From: Polaribacter butkevichii
GTDB taxonomy: Bacteria > Bacteroidota > Bacteroidia > Flavobacteriales > Flavobacteriaceae
Assembly (NCBI RefSeq): GCF_038024105.1
Contig: NZ_CP150661.1
Coordinates: 62,001 to 126,000 of the forward strand
Direction of reading: 5' to 3'
Length of the DNA stretch: 64,000 bases
The notes beneath the pieces were generated by a model that saw nothing but the letters and a program-made list of their open reading frames with translations, searched no databases and had not been told where the DNA came from. This document shows positions 53,753 to 62,151 of the stretch, in pieces (the first letter of the stretch is position 1; each line of letters begins with the position of its first letter). Both the position numbers and the translations under genes were made by a program.

Positions 53753-55579
53753 ATGAAAAAAATTACTCTATTATTTGCTTTATTGATCACATCAATAGGC
53801 TTTTCTCAACAACAAGAATATCATTTAGATTTTGAAGAAGGTACGCCATCTGGAATTGCGTCTAATTGGTATACGTTTGATAACCAACCTGCTCCTGCAG
53901 AGATTGTAGATAACCCCAATTTAAATGGTGTAAATACTACTGCTTCTAAAGTAATGAAAGTTGTTATGGGACCTGGAAATGCTTTTTATGCAGGTGTTAA
54001 TAATAAATGGGAAGACTCTAAATTTGGAACATGGAAAATAGATATGGGTGTTGTAAGTAACTTAACCTTAACTATGGACGTACATAAAAATTACGTAGGT
54101 ACTGTAGGTATTAAAATGGGGACCAATAGTGCAGGAACATCATTTCAGATTACAGACCAGAATGTTGGTAATACAGTGGTAAATGAATGGCAAACATTAA
54201 CTTTTGATCTTTCTGGAATAAACCCTAATGGAGATTTATCTAACATCAGTCAAATGGTTGTTTTTGTAGATTGGACGCAAGATATGGCAGATAGAGCACC
54301 AGGAAATACCATATATATAGACAATATTAAATTTAATGCAGAAAAATTAACAGATGCACCAGAAGTTCCTGTTGCAGGTACTGCTTCGTTACCATTAGAT
54401 TTTGAAAGCGAAATAACTTGGTCAGATTTTGATGGAGGAGTTGTATCAACAGAAACAAACCCTTATAAAAATGCAGACAATACTTCTGCAAAAGTTGGTA
54501 AGATGGTAAAATTTGATGGTCAACCTTGGGGTGGAAGTGCCTTAACGTTAAGTTCTGCAATGGATTTTGCTAATAATGATACTTTTACAATGAAGGTATA
54601 TTCACCAAGAATAGGAACGAAAGTTTTATTAAAAGTAGAAAATTCTGCGGATGCGAATACTAGTTTCGAAAAAGAAGTTACAACAACCATAATCAACGGA
54701 TGGGAAACTTTAACCTTTGATTATGCAACTATTAGTAAGGCTAATTCGTATGATAAATTGGTCTTAATATTTGATAATGGAACAGTTGGAGATGGTTCTG
54801 CTAACTTTACTTTTTATATAGATGATATTGCATTAACTTCTTCAGGTGTTGTGCTTCCTACAGTAGCATTACCTTTAGATTTTGAAAGTGCAACAACATG
54901 GACCAATTTTGATGGAGGAGTTGTTACCACAGAAACAAACCCACATAACAATGCAGATAATTCTTCTGCAAATGTAGGTAAAATGGTAAAAAATGCAGGT
55001 CAACCTTGGGGTGGAAGTGTCGTAAAATTAAGTTCAGCAATGGATTTTACAGCAAATGATACTTTTACAATGAAAGTATATTCGCCAAGAGCAAATGCAA
55101 AAGTGTTATTAAAAGTAGAAAATTCTGCAAGTCCAGCTACTAGTTTCGAGAAAGAAGTAACCATAACCACAGCAAATGCGTGGGAAACTTTAACCTTCGA
55201 TTATTCAGCAATTCCTAGTGGATCGTATGACAGCGTTGTTTTAATTTTCGATTTAGGAACTATGGGAGACGGAAGTGCAAACTATACCTTTTATATAGAC
55301 GATCTTATGTTGTTTAATGCAGCAACAGCAAGCGTGTCAGATAATAAACAATTAAATGTGTCTATGTATCCTAACCCAACTACGAGCAGTTTAAATATTT
55401 CAGCAGAAAGCACTATTAAAAATGCTGCTATTTATAATATTTTAGGGAAACAAGTTATCAGTTTAGCAATCAATAAAAACAGTGAATCTATAGATGTTTC
55501 TAACTTAGCATCTGGTATTTATTTAATTAAATATACTGTAGATAATGCTATAGGTACTGCAAAGTTTATTAAAGAATAA
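53753..55579 (+). CDS. T9SS-secreted three-module carbohydrate-binding-like protein
   Basis: The 608-residue protein has a signal peptide (LFALLITSIGFSQ), three beta-sandwich modules (about 22-200, 213-362 and 373-522) and a C-terminal T9SS sorting domain (NVSMYPNPTTSSLNIS ... AKFIKE). Modules two and three are close copies, offset 160 residues, with LPLDFES, FDGGVV, ETNP, GKMVK, GQPWGGS and TFYIDD in each. Each ends with a DDI/DDL strand like that of CBM4/9-type modules. No catalytic residues are evident. The promoter shared with the laminarin susC suggests surface binding of beta-glucan, which is inference. Confidence 0.8.
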   Translation: MKKITLLFALLITSIGFSQQQEYHLDFEEGTPSGIASNWYTFDNQPAPAEIVDNPNLNGVNTTASKVMKVVMGPGNAFYAGVNNKWEDSKFGTWKIDMGVVSNLTLTMDVHKNYVGTVGIKMGTNSAGTSFQITDQNVGNTVVNEWQTLTFDLSGINPNGDLSNISQMVVFVDWTQDMADRAPGNTIYIDNIKFNAEKLTDAPEVPVAGTASLPLDFESEITWSDFDGGVVSTETNPYKNADNTSAKVGKMVKFDGQPWGGSALTLSSAMDFANNDTFTMKVYSPRIGTKVLLKVENSADANTSFEKEVTTTIINGWETLTFDYATISKANSYDKLVLIFDNGTVGDGSANFTFYIDDIALTSSGVVLPTVALPLDFESATTWTNFDGGVVTTETNPHNNADNSSANVGKMVKNAGQPWGGSVVKLSSAMDFTANDTFTMKVYSPRANAKVLLKVENSASPATSFEKEVTITTANAWETLTFDYSAIPSGSYDSVVLIFDLGTMGDGSANYTFYIDDLMLFNAATASVSDNKQLNVSMYPNPTTSSLNISAESTIKNAAIYNILGKQVISLAINKNSESIDVSNLASGIYLIKYTVDNAIGTAKFIKE

Positions 55580-55601
55580 CTTTACTTCTTTATAATAATT
55601 T

Positions 55602-55634
55602 AAAAGAGATGCTATTTTAGGATCTCTTTTTTTT
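55602..55634 (+). terminator. Terminator of the T9SS binding protein gene
   Basis: AAAAGAGAT (55602-55610) and ATCTCTTTT (55622-55630) form a 9-bp stem with an 11-nt loop and T-run, 22 bp after the stop codon. Confidence 0.8.
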
Positions 55635-55999
55635 ACATTTTTATAACCTAAATTTTTAACAAAACAGTAATTTTTAATGTATGAGTAAATATAAACTGAC
55701 TTCATTTGCTACTACTAAACTCAATATTGTAGATTAAGAACTTTAAATAAAATAGTAAAAGTGTCTAAATTAAATTTTAGGCACTTTTTTTTGTTGTAAA
55801 TAATTGTGATAGATGTATTTTATTTATGAAACCATTCTTTTAAAAGAAATAAACTTAAATATTTATCAAAAGAATATAACTATTATCCTAAATAGGAGTA
55901 TAATAGTTTAATTGTTTGTTTTTTAGGTTGTTATGGTTTGTTTTTTAGTTTTTTAGAATGAGTAATTGTGTTAATTTAGCGATATAAAAACTTATAATT
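55635..55999 (+). promoter_or_regulatory. Intergenic region with a second terminator-like hairpin and a direct repeat
   Basis: No convincing gene is seen in this 365-bp stretch. A second hairpin with T8 lies at 55757-55790 (AAAAGTG ... CACTTTT, with extra pairing inside). A similar sequence follows the gene scar at 59.2 kb. GTTTGTTTTTTAG occurs at 55914-55926 and 55936-55948, 22 bp apart and about 52-86 bp before the next start, so it may be a two-turn protein-binding site. Confidence 0.45.
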
Positions 56000-58978
56000 A
56001 TGACCAAACTAAAACTAAAATTTTACGCATTATTTATTTTTTCATTGATATCCTATGGTATCCAAGCTCAATCTATTGTAGATAAACATGGTAGATTACG
56101 GGTTGATGGTAATACTATTGTAGACAAATCTGGCACCTCTATTAGTTTAGCTGGTAACAGCTTGTTTTGGAGTAGCGCAGGAGATTCTTCAGATTTTTAC
56201 AATTCGAGTACAGTGAATCACTTAGCTGATAATTGGAATAGTTCAATTATTAGAATTGCCATGGGTGTAAAAGAATCATGGGATGGAGGAACAGGATACA
56301 TTGATAGTCCTATTGCTCAAAAAAACAAAATTAAAAAAGTAATAGATGCTGCAATAGCCAAAGGTATTTATGTTATTATAGATTGGCATACCCATGAGGC
56401 TGAAAATTATCAAGAAGAATCTGTTGCCTTTTTTAGAGAAATGGCAGAGTTATACGGACAAAATGATAATGTTATTTATGAAATTTATAATGAACCCATA
56501 AAGCAACCTTGGTCTGTGGTAAAATCCTATGCCACTCAGGTAATTAATGCAATTCGTTCTAAAGATTCAGATAATTTAATTATTGTAGGTTCCCCTAATT
56601 GGTCTCAAGATGTTGATGTTGCATCTCAAAGCCCAATAGTAGATAGTAATACAGCATATGCTTTACATTTTTATGCGGGTACACATTCTGGATTTTTAAG
56701 AGACAAAGTTAAAAAAGCATTAAATAACGGAGTTGCAATTTTTGCAACAGAATGGGGAGCTGTAAATGCAGACGGTAAAGGAGATGCATCTGTTTCCGAA
56801 ACAGAAGAATGGATGCGTTTTTTAAAGGAAAATAAAATAAGTCATGTAAATTGGGCGGTTAGCGATAAACCAGAAGGAGCTTCAATTATAAATTCGGGTA
56901 AAGGAATTTCTGGGTTGCAAAATGATGATTTAACTGCAACAGGAGTATTTGTAAAAGACATTATAAAAAACTGGTCAGATGATACTCCTAAAAATGAAGA
57001 TACTACCACTACAGGTAAAATTGAATGTAATACTGTAGAGTGTATTTTAAATGCAATGAAAAATGCAAAACCAGGAAACGAAATTGTTATAGCTCCAGGT
57101 ACTTATGTTGCATTAGAAAAAGACAATACTAATGGTAGAGCATCTCTATTTTTTTCTGCAAAAGATGGTAATGCAGATAAGCCTATTATAATTAGAGCAA
57201 AAGATGCTCTTAACCCTCCAATTCTTAAAGGAAAAGAAGGTAAATATGATGGATACGTAATGAGAATTATAGGTGATTACTGGCAAATAAAAAACCTTAT
57301 TTTAGAAGATGGTTCTAAAGGATTGGTCTTTGATAATGCAAATAATGGTCTTATAGAAAACATAACAGTTAGAGATATCGGAGAAGAAGGTATACATTTA
57401 AGAGATGGCTCTAGTAATAATTTAGTTACTGGTTGTAACGTTTCTAATACAGGTGTTAAAAAACCAGGTTTTGGAGAGGGTTTGTATGTTGGTTCAGATA
57501 AATCTCAACACAACAATCCTTATAGTCCAGATTGTAATAATAATACAATAGAAAATTGTATTATTGGTCCTAATGTTGCTGCAGAAGGGGTAGATATAAA
57601 AGAAGGAACTTTAAATACTATTATTAGAAACTGTACTTTTTCTGCAGAGGGAATTACAGGAGAAAATAGTGCAGACGCTTTTATAGATCTTAAAGGAGCG
57701 TATACCTTTGTGTATGGTAATACTTTTAATTTAGATGGATCTACAATTATAAATTCTGCAATAGATTTTCAAGATCGAAAAACAAATTACAATACAGGTT
57801 ATAGAAATGCTGTTTTTAATAATACATTTAATTTAGGTACAAGAGGAGCAGATATTCCTTCAATGAGAGCAAAAGGAGGTAGCCCTTCAGAAATTCATTT
57901 CTGGAACAATACTCGTAATCCTAATACAGCAGACCCAACAAGTAGTTTTTCTTTAAAAGCTATGGTTTTATCTTGCCCTAGTTGGAATATTGTAAAATGT
58001 GATAATGGAGACGCAGGTAATAGTGCCCCTACCGTTAGCATTAAATTGCCTAATAATGGAACTAAATTTACAGTAGGAGAAACAATTTCTATAGAAGCTA
58101 TTGCAGCAGATAGTGATGGTAGTATTGCTAAAGTAGAATTTTATAATAATAACGAAAAATTAGGTGAAGATAGTTCCGCTCCGTATAAATATAGCATTAC
58201 AAATGCACAAATAGGAAACTATAATTTGTCTGTAAAAGCAATCGATAATATAGGCGCTACAGCAGAAGCTAATATTACCGTTACAGTAAGTAATGTAATA
58301 GATACAGATACAAGTTGTGTTTTTAATACGCCATCACCAAACGCGTTACCAACATTTACAGATGCTGTTTTTTTAAATGCACACGTACTTGGTACAGGAG
58401 GACCAGATTTATCTAATTTAAAAAAATTTAGAATTAACTGGAATAGTACAAGTAATATATTGGGCAGATTTGCAATAAATACCAATAATGGTGTTCCTAC
58501 TTATTATCTAGATTTAAAAAAGAAAATGACCTATGATTTTAGTAAGTCAAAGCCAGAGTTAACTATCAGTAATTCGGGTATTTCTAATTTAGATGATTCT
58601 TATTGGGTAGCAGAAAATAATGGAAATTTTGTAATGGTTTCTAAAAGTGGAAACTTTACAATTTACTTTAATAATTCTACAACAGCACCAAGTTGTAATA
58701 GTGTACAAAGTTTACAAAAAGTTTCAGAGATAAAAATAAAAGAGCAAATAAAATTATATCCTAATCCTGTTAGAAATCAACAGTTAACAATTACCCATAT
58801 ACCAGAAAAAGGAGCAATCGTAAAAATATTCGATTTGCAAGGTAAAGCTGTAATAAAACAAACATTAGAAAATACATCTAAAACAGTATTAGATATTTCT
58901 CAATTAAAAACAGGTTTATATGTTGTTTCTATTCAAAATAAAGGAGTTCTAAAAACAATCTTACTTTCTAAATTGTAA
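56000..58978 (+). CDS. T9SS-secreted multidomain protein: GH5 barrel, right-handed beta-helix, Ig-like and unknown domain
   Basis: The 992 residues are arranged as signal peptide (LISYGIQAQ), a GH5 barrel (about 30-325, subfamily 2-like), a parallel beta-helix (about 340-670), an Ig-like domain (about 673-765), an unassigned domain (about 772-900) and a T9SS tail (KLYPNPVRNQQLTITH ... LLSKL). GH5 catalytic residues read as Glu165 in EIYNEP and Glu251 in ATEWGAV, with IIDWHTHEAENYQEE as in endoglucanases. The beta-helix recalls polysaccharide lyases (PL6-like, NNLVTGCNVSN) but I see no proven catalytic set. It is expected to be a secreted beta-glucan-active enzyme. Whether the helix is a second catalytic unit or a binding unit is open. 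Confidence 0.85.
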   Translation: MTKLKLKFYALFIFSLISYGIQAQSIVDKHGRLRVDGNTIVDKSGTSISLAGNSLFWSSAGDSSDFYNSSTVNHLADNWNSSIIRIAMGVKESWDGGTGYIDSPIAQKNKIKKVIDAAIAKGIYVIIDWHTHEAENYQEESVAFFREMAELYGQNDNVIYEIYNEPIKQPWSVVKSYATQVINAIRSKDSDNLIIVGSPNWSQDVDVASQSPIVDSNTAYALHFYAGTHSGFLRDKVKKALNNGVAIFATEWGAVNADGKGDASVSETEEWMRFLKENKISHVNWAVSDKPEGASIINSGKGISGLQNDDLTATGVFVKDIIKNWSDDTPKNEDTTTTGKIECNTVECILNAMKNAKPGNEIVIAPGTYVALEKDNTNGRASLFFSAKDGNADKPIIIRAKDALNPPILKGKEGKYDGYVMRIIGDYWQIKNLILEDGSKGLVFDNANNGLIENITVRDIGEEGIHLRDGSSNNLVTGCNVSNTGVKKPGFGEGLYVGSDKSQHNNPYSPDCNNNTIENCIIGPNVAAEGVDIKEGTLNTIIRNCTFSAEGITGENSADAFIDLKGAYTFVYGNTFNLDGSTIINSAIDFQDRKTNYNTGYRNAVFNNTFNLGTRGADIPSMRAKGGSPSEIHFWNNTRNPNTADPTSSFSLKAMVLSCPSWNIVKCDNGDAGNSAPTVSIKLPNNGTKFTVGETISIEAIAADSDGSIAKVEFYNNNEKLGEDSSAPYKYSITNAQIGNYNLSVKAIDNIGATAEANITVTVSNVIDTDTSCVFNTPSPNALPTFTDAVFLNAHVLGTGGPDLSNLKKFRINWNSTSNILGRFAINTNNGVPTYYLDLKKKMTYDFSKSKPELTISNSGISNLDDSYWVAENNGNFVMVSKSGNFTIYFNNSTTAPSCNSVQSLQKVSEIKIKEQIKLYPNPVRNQQLTITHIPEKGAIVKIFDLQGKAVIKQTLENTSKTVLDISQLKTGLYVVSIQNKGVLKTILLSKL

Positions 58979-59004
58979 AAAAAACAAGTTTGTATAAAAA
59001 ATAG

Positions 59005-59039
59005 TAAGCAGTACAATAAAATAATTATTGTACTGCTTA
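59005..59039 (+). terminator. Terminator after the GH5 fusion gene
   Basis: TAAGCAGTACAATAA (59005-59019) and its complement (59025-59039) form a perfect 15-bp stem with a 5-nt loop, 26 bp past the stop, flanked by A/T runs. Confidence 0.8.
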
Positions 59040-59060
59040 TTTAAATTAATATGGTATGTT

Positions 59061-59111
59061 TTATTTATAATATAAAGCCTCTAAAGTTAAAATATCTAAA
59101 AAGCCATCAGT
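59061..59111 (-). pseudogene. Remnant: C-terminal end of a peptidoglycan-binding-domain gene
   Basis: On the minus strand this reads FTDGFLDILTLEALYYK and a TAA stop (59061-59063). It matches the end of the intact gene at 60385-61035 (FADGVLDILTLDTLFE). Nothing upstream of it continues the gene, because another remnant abuts it. It is a decayed or truncated copy. Confidence 0.7.
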
Positions 59112-59213
59112 AAAAACACTAAATCTTTAGATGTTTCTAACATAGCATCTAATATTAATTTAATAAACTACACCGTAAATAATACGGTCGTAACTACAAA
59201 ATTTATAAAATAA
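59112..59213 (+). pseudogene. Remnant: last ~33 codons of a T9SS sorting domain
   Basis: The frame reads KNTKSLDVSNIASNINLIN and ends TTKFIK-stop. It aligns residue by residue with the end of the T9SS protein at 55475-55579 (KNSESIDVSNLASGIYLIK ... TAKFIKE). The following hairpin at 59239 also resembles the one at 55757. No start, signal peptide or body is present, so it is a gene scar. Confidence 0.75.
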
Positions 59214-59238
59214 TAACATTAAATTAAAATAGTATAAG

Positions 59239-59269
59239 CGTCTAAAATTAATTTTTTAGACGTTTTTTT
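59239..59269 (+). terminator. Terminator-like hairpin after the T9SS tail remnant
   Basis: CGTCTAAAA (59239-59247) and TTTTAGACG (59254-59262) form a 9-bp stem with a T-run after it. Its sequence and surroundings resemble the hairpin at 55757-55790, so it was probably copied with the remnant. Confidence 0.7.
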
Positions 59270-59291
59270 ATGCAAAATAATACCCTTTTTG

Positions 59292-59371
59292 TGCGTTACC
59301 TAAAGGTCGGGCTTTTCACTATATCTTTTTGTAAAAAAAACAAAAAGGATGCCGTTTCAATCCCTAACGCA
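59292..59371 (-). repeat. Structured intergenic element (nested stems), flavobacterial repeat candidate
   Basis: TGCGTTA (59292-59298) pairs with TAACGCA (59365-59371), and inside it TCTTTTTG (59324-59331) pairs with CAAAAAG (59341-59347). On the minus strand it contains GGGATTGAAACGGCATCC and AAAGATATAGTG. I recall closely similar intergenic elements in many Flavobacteriaceae genomes but cannot confirm this here. It may be a structured RNA or a palindromic repeat. Confidence 0.55.
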
Positions 59372-59799
59372 AGCAATTTTGCCAACGAATTAACAAAATA
59401 AAAGAATGCATTTGTATTTTTATAAAAGTCCATTTTAAACCTTTTTCACTGTTTTATATCAAAAGATAAAAATATAATAGAAATATCTGTAAAAAAAGGA
59501 AAAAGAGGACGTACTTTTGTCGTTGCTAAAGTTTTAAGAATATTTCTAAAAGAATTGATAAACAATTCTTTCTCTAGAAAGCAGTTTATAAAATGGCACA
59601 ATTGATGAATACATAAACAAAGAAGATGTTGTTATTAATAATTTACAAAAAAAAAGGTGTATATTATAATAGCATACAAATGAAAAAGAGACATCAAAAA
59701 AAATAAAAATTATTTAAAAGTAGCGCAATCAACTTAAAATGATTTTTAAAATAGAATAAAAGAGTCATTGTATTTTACAATGACAAACAAAGAAAAAAA
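59372..59799. other. Gene-poor region with a possible decayed reading frame and a leader hairpin
   Basis: No intact gene is seen. A frame without ATG at 59456-59605 reads as a basic peptide (ISVKKGKRGRTFVVAKVLRI) that could be a gene fragment, but I recognise no family. GTCATTGTA ... TACAATGAC (59764-59784) is a perfect 9-bp hairpin 15 bp before the TPR gene start and could affect its translation. Confidence 0.4.
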
Positions 59800-60351
59800 A
59801 TGGGAACACTAGTAAATAATTATATTTTTAAAGCATTAGAAAGTTATCCTTTCGATTTAGAAGAGGTAATGGAGGCTTTAAATTTTGCGTTGTCTTATGA
59901 TGATAAAAATACAATGGCATTAACTTTAATGGGAAGAGTTTATGCAGAAAAGTTGTATAAATATGAAGAAGCAATAGCTTATTTTAAACAAGCTTTGGCA
60001 GAAAATATTCATGCTTTTGAGGTTTATACACCATATATAAACACACTTCTATGGAATGAAGATTACAAAGAAGTAGAAGATTTTATAGATTTTGCATTAA
60101 AAGTAAAAGGATCTGATAAAGCACTTTTATATCTTAAAAAAGCCATTTTATATGAGCAATTAAAAGATTATAAAACAGCTATAACATATATAAAATTAGC
60201 AAAAGAACATACGTTTAATTCAGAATTTATGGCAGACATTACTATAGAAAAAGATAGAATAAAAGGTAAAATGCCAAATAAGAAGAAAAAGAAAACCAAA
60301 GATCATAAGAATACTGACTCAAAGGCAAAAGCTTCAAAAAACAAAAAATAA
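59800..60351 (+). CDS. TPR-repeat protein with lysine-rich tail
   Basis: The 183-residue protein contains three to four tetratricopeptide-like helical pairs (e.g. TLMGRVYAEKLYKYEEAIAY and LYLKKAILYEQLKDYKTAI) at about residues 25-150. A very basic tail of about 30 residues (KKKKKTKDHKN ...) follows. There is no signal peptide, so it is cytoplasmic and probably a protein-protein adaptor. The basic tail could contact nucleic acid or membrane. The partner is unknown. A shared terminator separates it from the convergent neighbour. Confidence 0.8.
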   Translation: MGTLVNNYIFKALESYPFDLEEVMEALNFALSYDDKNTMALTLMGRVYAEKLYKYEEAIAYFKQALAENIHAFEVYTPYINTLLWNEDYKEVEDFIDFALKVKGSDKALLYLKKAILYEQLKDYKTAITYIKLAKEHTFNSEFMADITIEKDRIKGKMPNKKKKKTKDHKNTDSKAKASKNKK

Positions 60352-60355
60352 TTTT

Positions 60356-60381
60356 AAGATGTTAGTAAAAGCTAACATCTT
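60356..60381. terminator. Bidirectional terminator between convergent genes
   Basis: AAGATGTTAG (60356-60365) and CTAACATCTT (60372-60381) form a perfect 10-bp stem with a 6-nt loop between the TPR gene and the minus-strand gene ending at 60385. Confidence 0.85.
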
Positions 60382-60384
60382 TGG

Positions 60385-61035
60385 TTATTCAAATAAAGTA
60401 TCTAAAGTTAAAATATCTAAAACACCATCAGCAAATAGGTTGTTTTTTTCTTCAAAAATTTTAATAGCATTCAGTGTTTCAATTTTATAAACACCATCTG
60501 TAGTAATCTCAAAACCTTTTTTGTTTAATTGCTTTTGTATTTCATAAATAAAAGCAGTTTTATGGCCATTAATCAAAGCTTTATCAGGATTAAACATCCT
60601 TTTAATTTTGTTTTTTGCTAAAGATTTTTGGTAGGCTTTAAAATTAGTTCCTGTTTCTTCTAAAAATTGTATTTCTTTGTTATTTAAACCGTTTGCTTTT
60701 AAAATTTGAGAGTTTTCTAATTTACTTTCATAGTATTTAATAATAGCAAGTTTATTTGCATACTTTTTAACAGCTAATTTAGTTTTTTCAGTATCGTCTT
60801 CTGGGGTTCTAACATCTATATCATTAGCAGTCCATTGCATTTTTACAAAACTATTTACGTCTTCAATGGCTTTATAGTAATTAAGTACAGTTTCTTGATT
60901 GTAATAGTCTAAATCTAATTTTTTCGTTGTTTTATAATTAACATTAGGAGCGTTGTATCTTTTGTATTCTTGGTACTTTCCAAAACCAATACTAAAAGCA
61001 ATAATTAGTAATAATAAAATAATGAGTTGTTTCAT
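60385..61035 (-). CDS. Membrane-anchored protein with C-terminal peptidoglycan-binding-1 domain
   Basis: The 216-residue protein has an N-terminal transmembrane anchor (LIILLLLIIAFSIGFG), a helical middle part (about 35-150), and a C-terminal PG_binding_1-type three-helix domain (about 155-216: IQKQLNKKGFEITTDGVYKIETLNAIKIFE). It probably sits in the inner membrane and touches peptidoglycan. No enzymatic domain is visible. A truncated copy of its last codons lies at 59061-59111. The LacI gene is upstream on the same strand. Confidence 0.8.
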   Translation of the reverse strand: MKQLIILLLLIIAFSIGFGKYQEYKRYNAPNVNYKTTKKLDLDYYNQETVLNYYKAIEDVNSFVKMQWTANDIDVRTPEDDTEKTKLAVKKYANKLAIIKYYESKLENSQILKANGLNNKEIQFLEETGTNFKAYQKSLAKNKIKRMFNPDKALINGHKTAFIYEIQKQLNKKGFEITTDGVYKIETLNAIKIFEEKNNLFADGVLDILTLDTLFE

Positions 61036-61108
61036 AGCAAGTAATTGGAGTTCTTTAAAAAGAGAACAAAAATACGGTAAAGTTTCTAAAAAAAATAGAA
61101 AGAAAAGG

Positions 61109-62137
61109 TTAAGAATGCTTTCTATCTGTAGAGTCTCTAGCTATCAGTGCAACATCTAAAATTCTTTTGGTAAAGGTCTGTTTAACCACTGCTTTTTTTG
61201 CGTGTTCTAAGAACGCAAAGGCAGCTTGTTTACCAATTTCATCACTATGCTGATCTATACTTGTTATTGTAGGTGTAGTCATCGATGTAAAGGGTTCGTT
61301 ACCAAAACCAACCAAAGCAATTTCATCAGGTATTTTAATATTATTTTCTTTTAATACTTGTAAAGCACCTAATGCAGCATAATCACCTGCAACATAAACA
61401 GCGTCTGGTCTGTTTTTTAGAGATAAAAGCTGAGTCATTTTTTCTCTTCCATCTTTTATGCTAAGGTTACTTTCTATTAGTAACTCATCATTTAAAGGTA
61501 AATTATTTTTTTTTAGAGCATCAATATAACCTCTAATTCTATTGTTAAAAATTCTAGTATGCTTAAAACCACCAATGTGGGCAATTCTTTTGCAGCCTTT
61601 ATCAACCAAGTGCTTTACAATTATTTGGCTACTATTGTAATCGTCTATACCAATATAATCTACATTTAAATCATTTTCACCTCTATCAAACATAATTAAT
61701 GGAATGCCTGCTTTTTTAACTTTTTCAAAATACGTTAAATCTACAGTTTCATTGGCCATAGAAGCAATTATGCCATCTACTTGTGTATATAATAAGGTAT
61801 CGATACTAGCGCACTCTTTTTTAAAAGATTCGTTAGATTGTGTAATAATAATATTATAACCTTCTTTATTTAAAACTTCTTCTAAATTTTGAATGACTGA
61901 TGAAAAAAAGTTGCTGTTTGTTCTAGGTACTATTACACCAACTAATTTACTTTTTCCACTTCTTAAAGCACTTGCTAAATAATTTGGTTGGTAATTAAGA
62001 TTTTTTGCTACCTGTCTAACTGCTTTTTTTGTTTTCTCACTAATTCGAGTATCATTATGTAAGGCTTTAGAAACAGCTGCAGGTGAAATGTTTAGAACAT
62101 TTGCAATATCTTTTATGGTAGTTTTCTTTTTGATAAT
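61109..62137 (-). CDS. LacI-family regulator of the kdgK/eda locus, ATT start proposed
   Basis: Translating the minus strand gives a complete LacI protein of 343 codons. The helix-turn-helix KKKTTIKDIANVLNISPAAV begins within the first residues, followed by the hinge QPNYLASALRSGKSK and the sensor domain VGVIVPRTNSNFFSS ... VGFGNEPFTSMTTPTITSIDQ. There is no in-frame ATG, GTG or TTG before codon 127 (ATG at 61759), so a start at 61759 would lose the DNA-binding domain. The best start is ATT 62137-62135 (or ATT 62161). An in-frame TAA lies at 62167-62165. It is divergent from kdgK with two palindromic operators between them. The inducer is likely a uronate-pathway sugar. Confidence 0.85.
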   Translation of the reverse strand: MIKKKTTIKDIANVLNISPAAVSKALHNDTRISEKTKKAVRQVAKNLNYQPNYLASALRSGKSKLVGVIVPRTNSNFFSSVIQNLEEVLNKEGYNIIITQSNESFKKECASIDTLLYTQVDGIIASMANETVDLTYFEKVKKAGIPLIMFDRGENDLNVDYIGIDDYNSSQIIVKHLVDKGCKRIAHIGGFKHTRIFNNRIRGYIDALKKNNLPLNDELLIESNLSIKDGREKMTQLLSLKNRPDAVYVAGDYAALGALQVLKENNIKIPDEIALVGFGNEPFTSMTTPTITSIDQHSDEIGKQAAFAFLEHAKKAVVKQTFTKRILDVALIARDSTDRKHS

Positions 62138-62151
62138 ATTTTTTTTATATC

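Noticed and set aside
55681..55737. An 18-codon ORF (MSKYKLTSFATTKLNIVD) in the intergenic region
   Set aside because: Too short, no ribosome-binding signal and no recognisable family.
59456..59605. A basic peptide frame without ATG called as a gene
   Set aside because: It has no start codon or known family; at most it is a fragment, so it is mentioned only within the intergenic entry.
61109..61759. A short 216-residue LacI sensor domain protein starting at ATG 61759
   Set aside because: The same frame continues upstream with an intact helix-turn-helix and hinge and no stop, so the short form would miss the DNA-binding domain.
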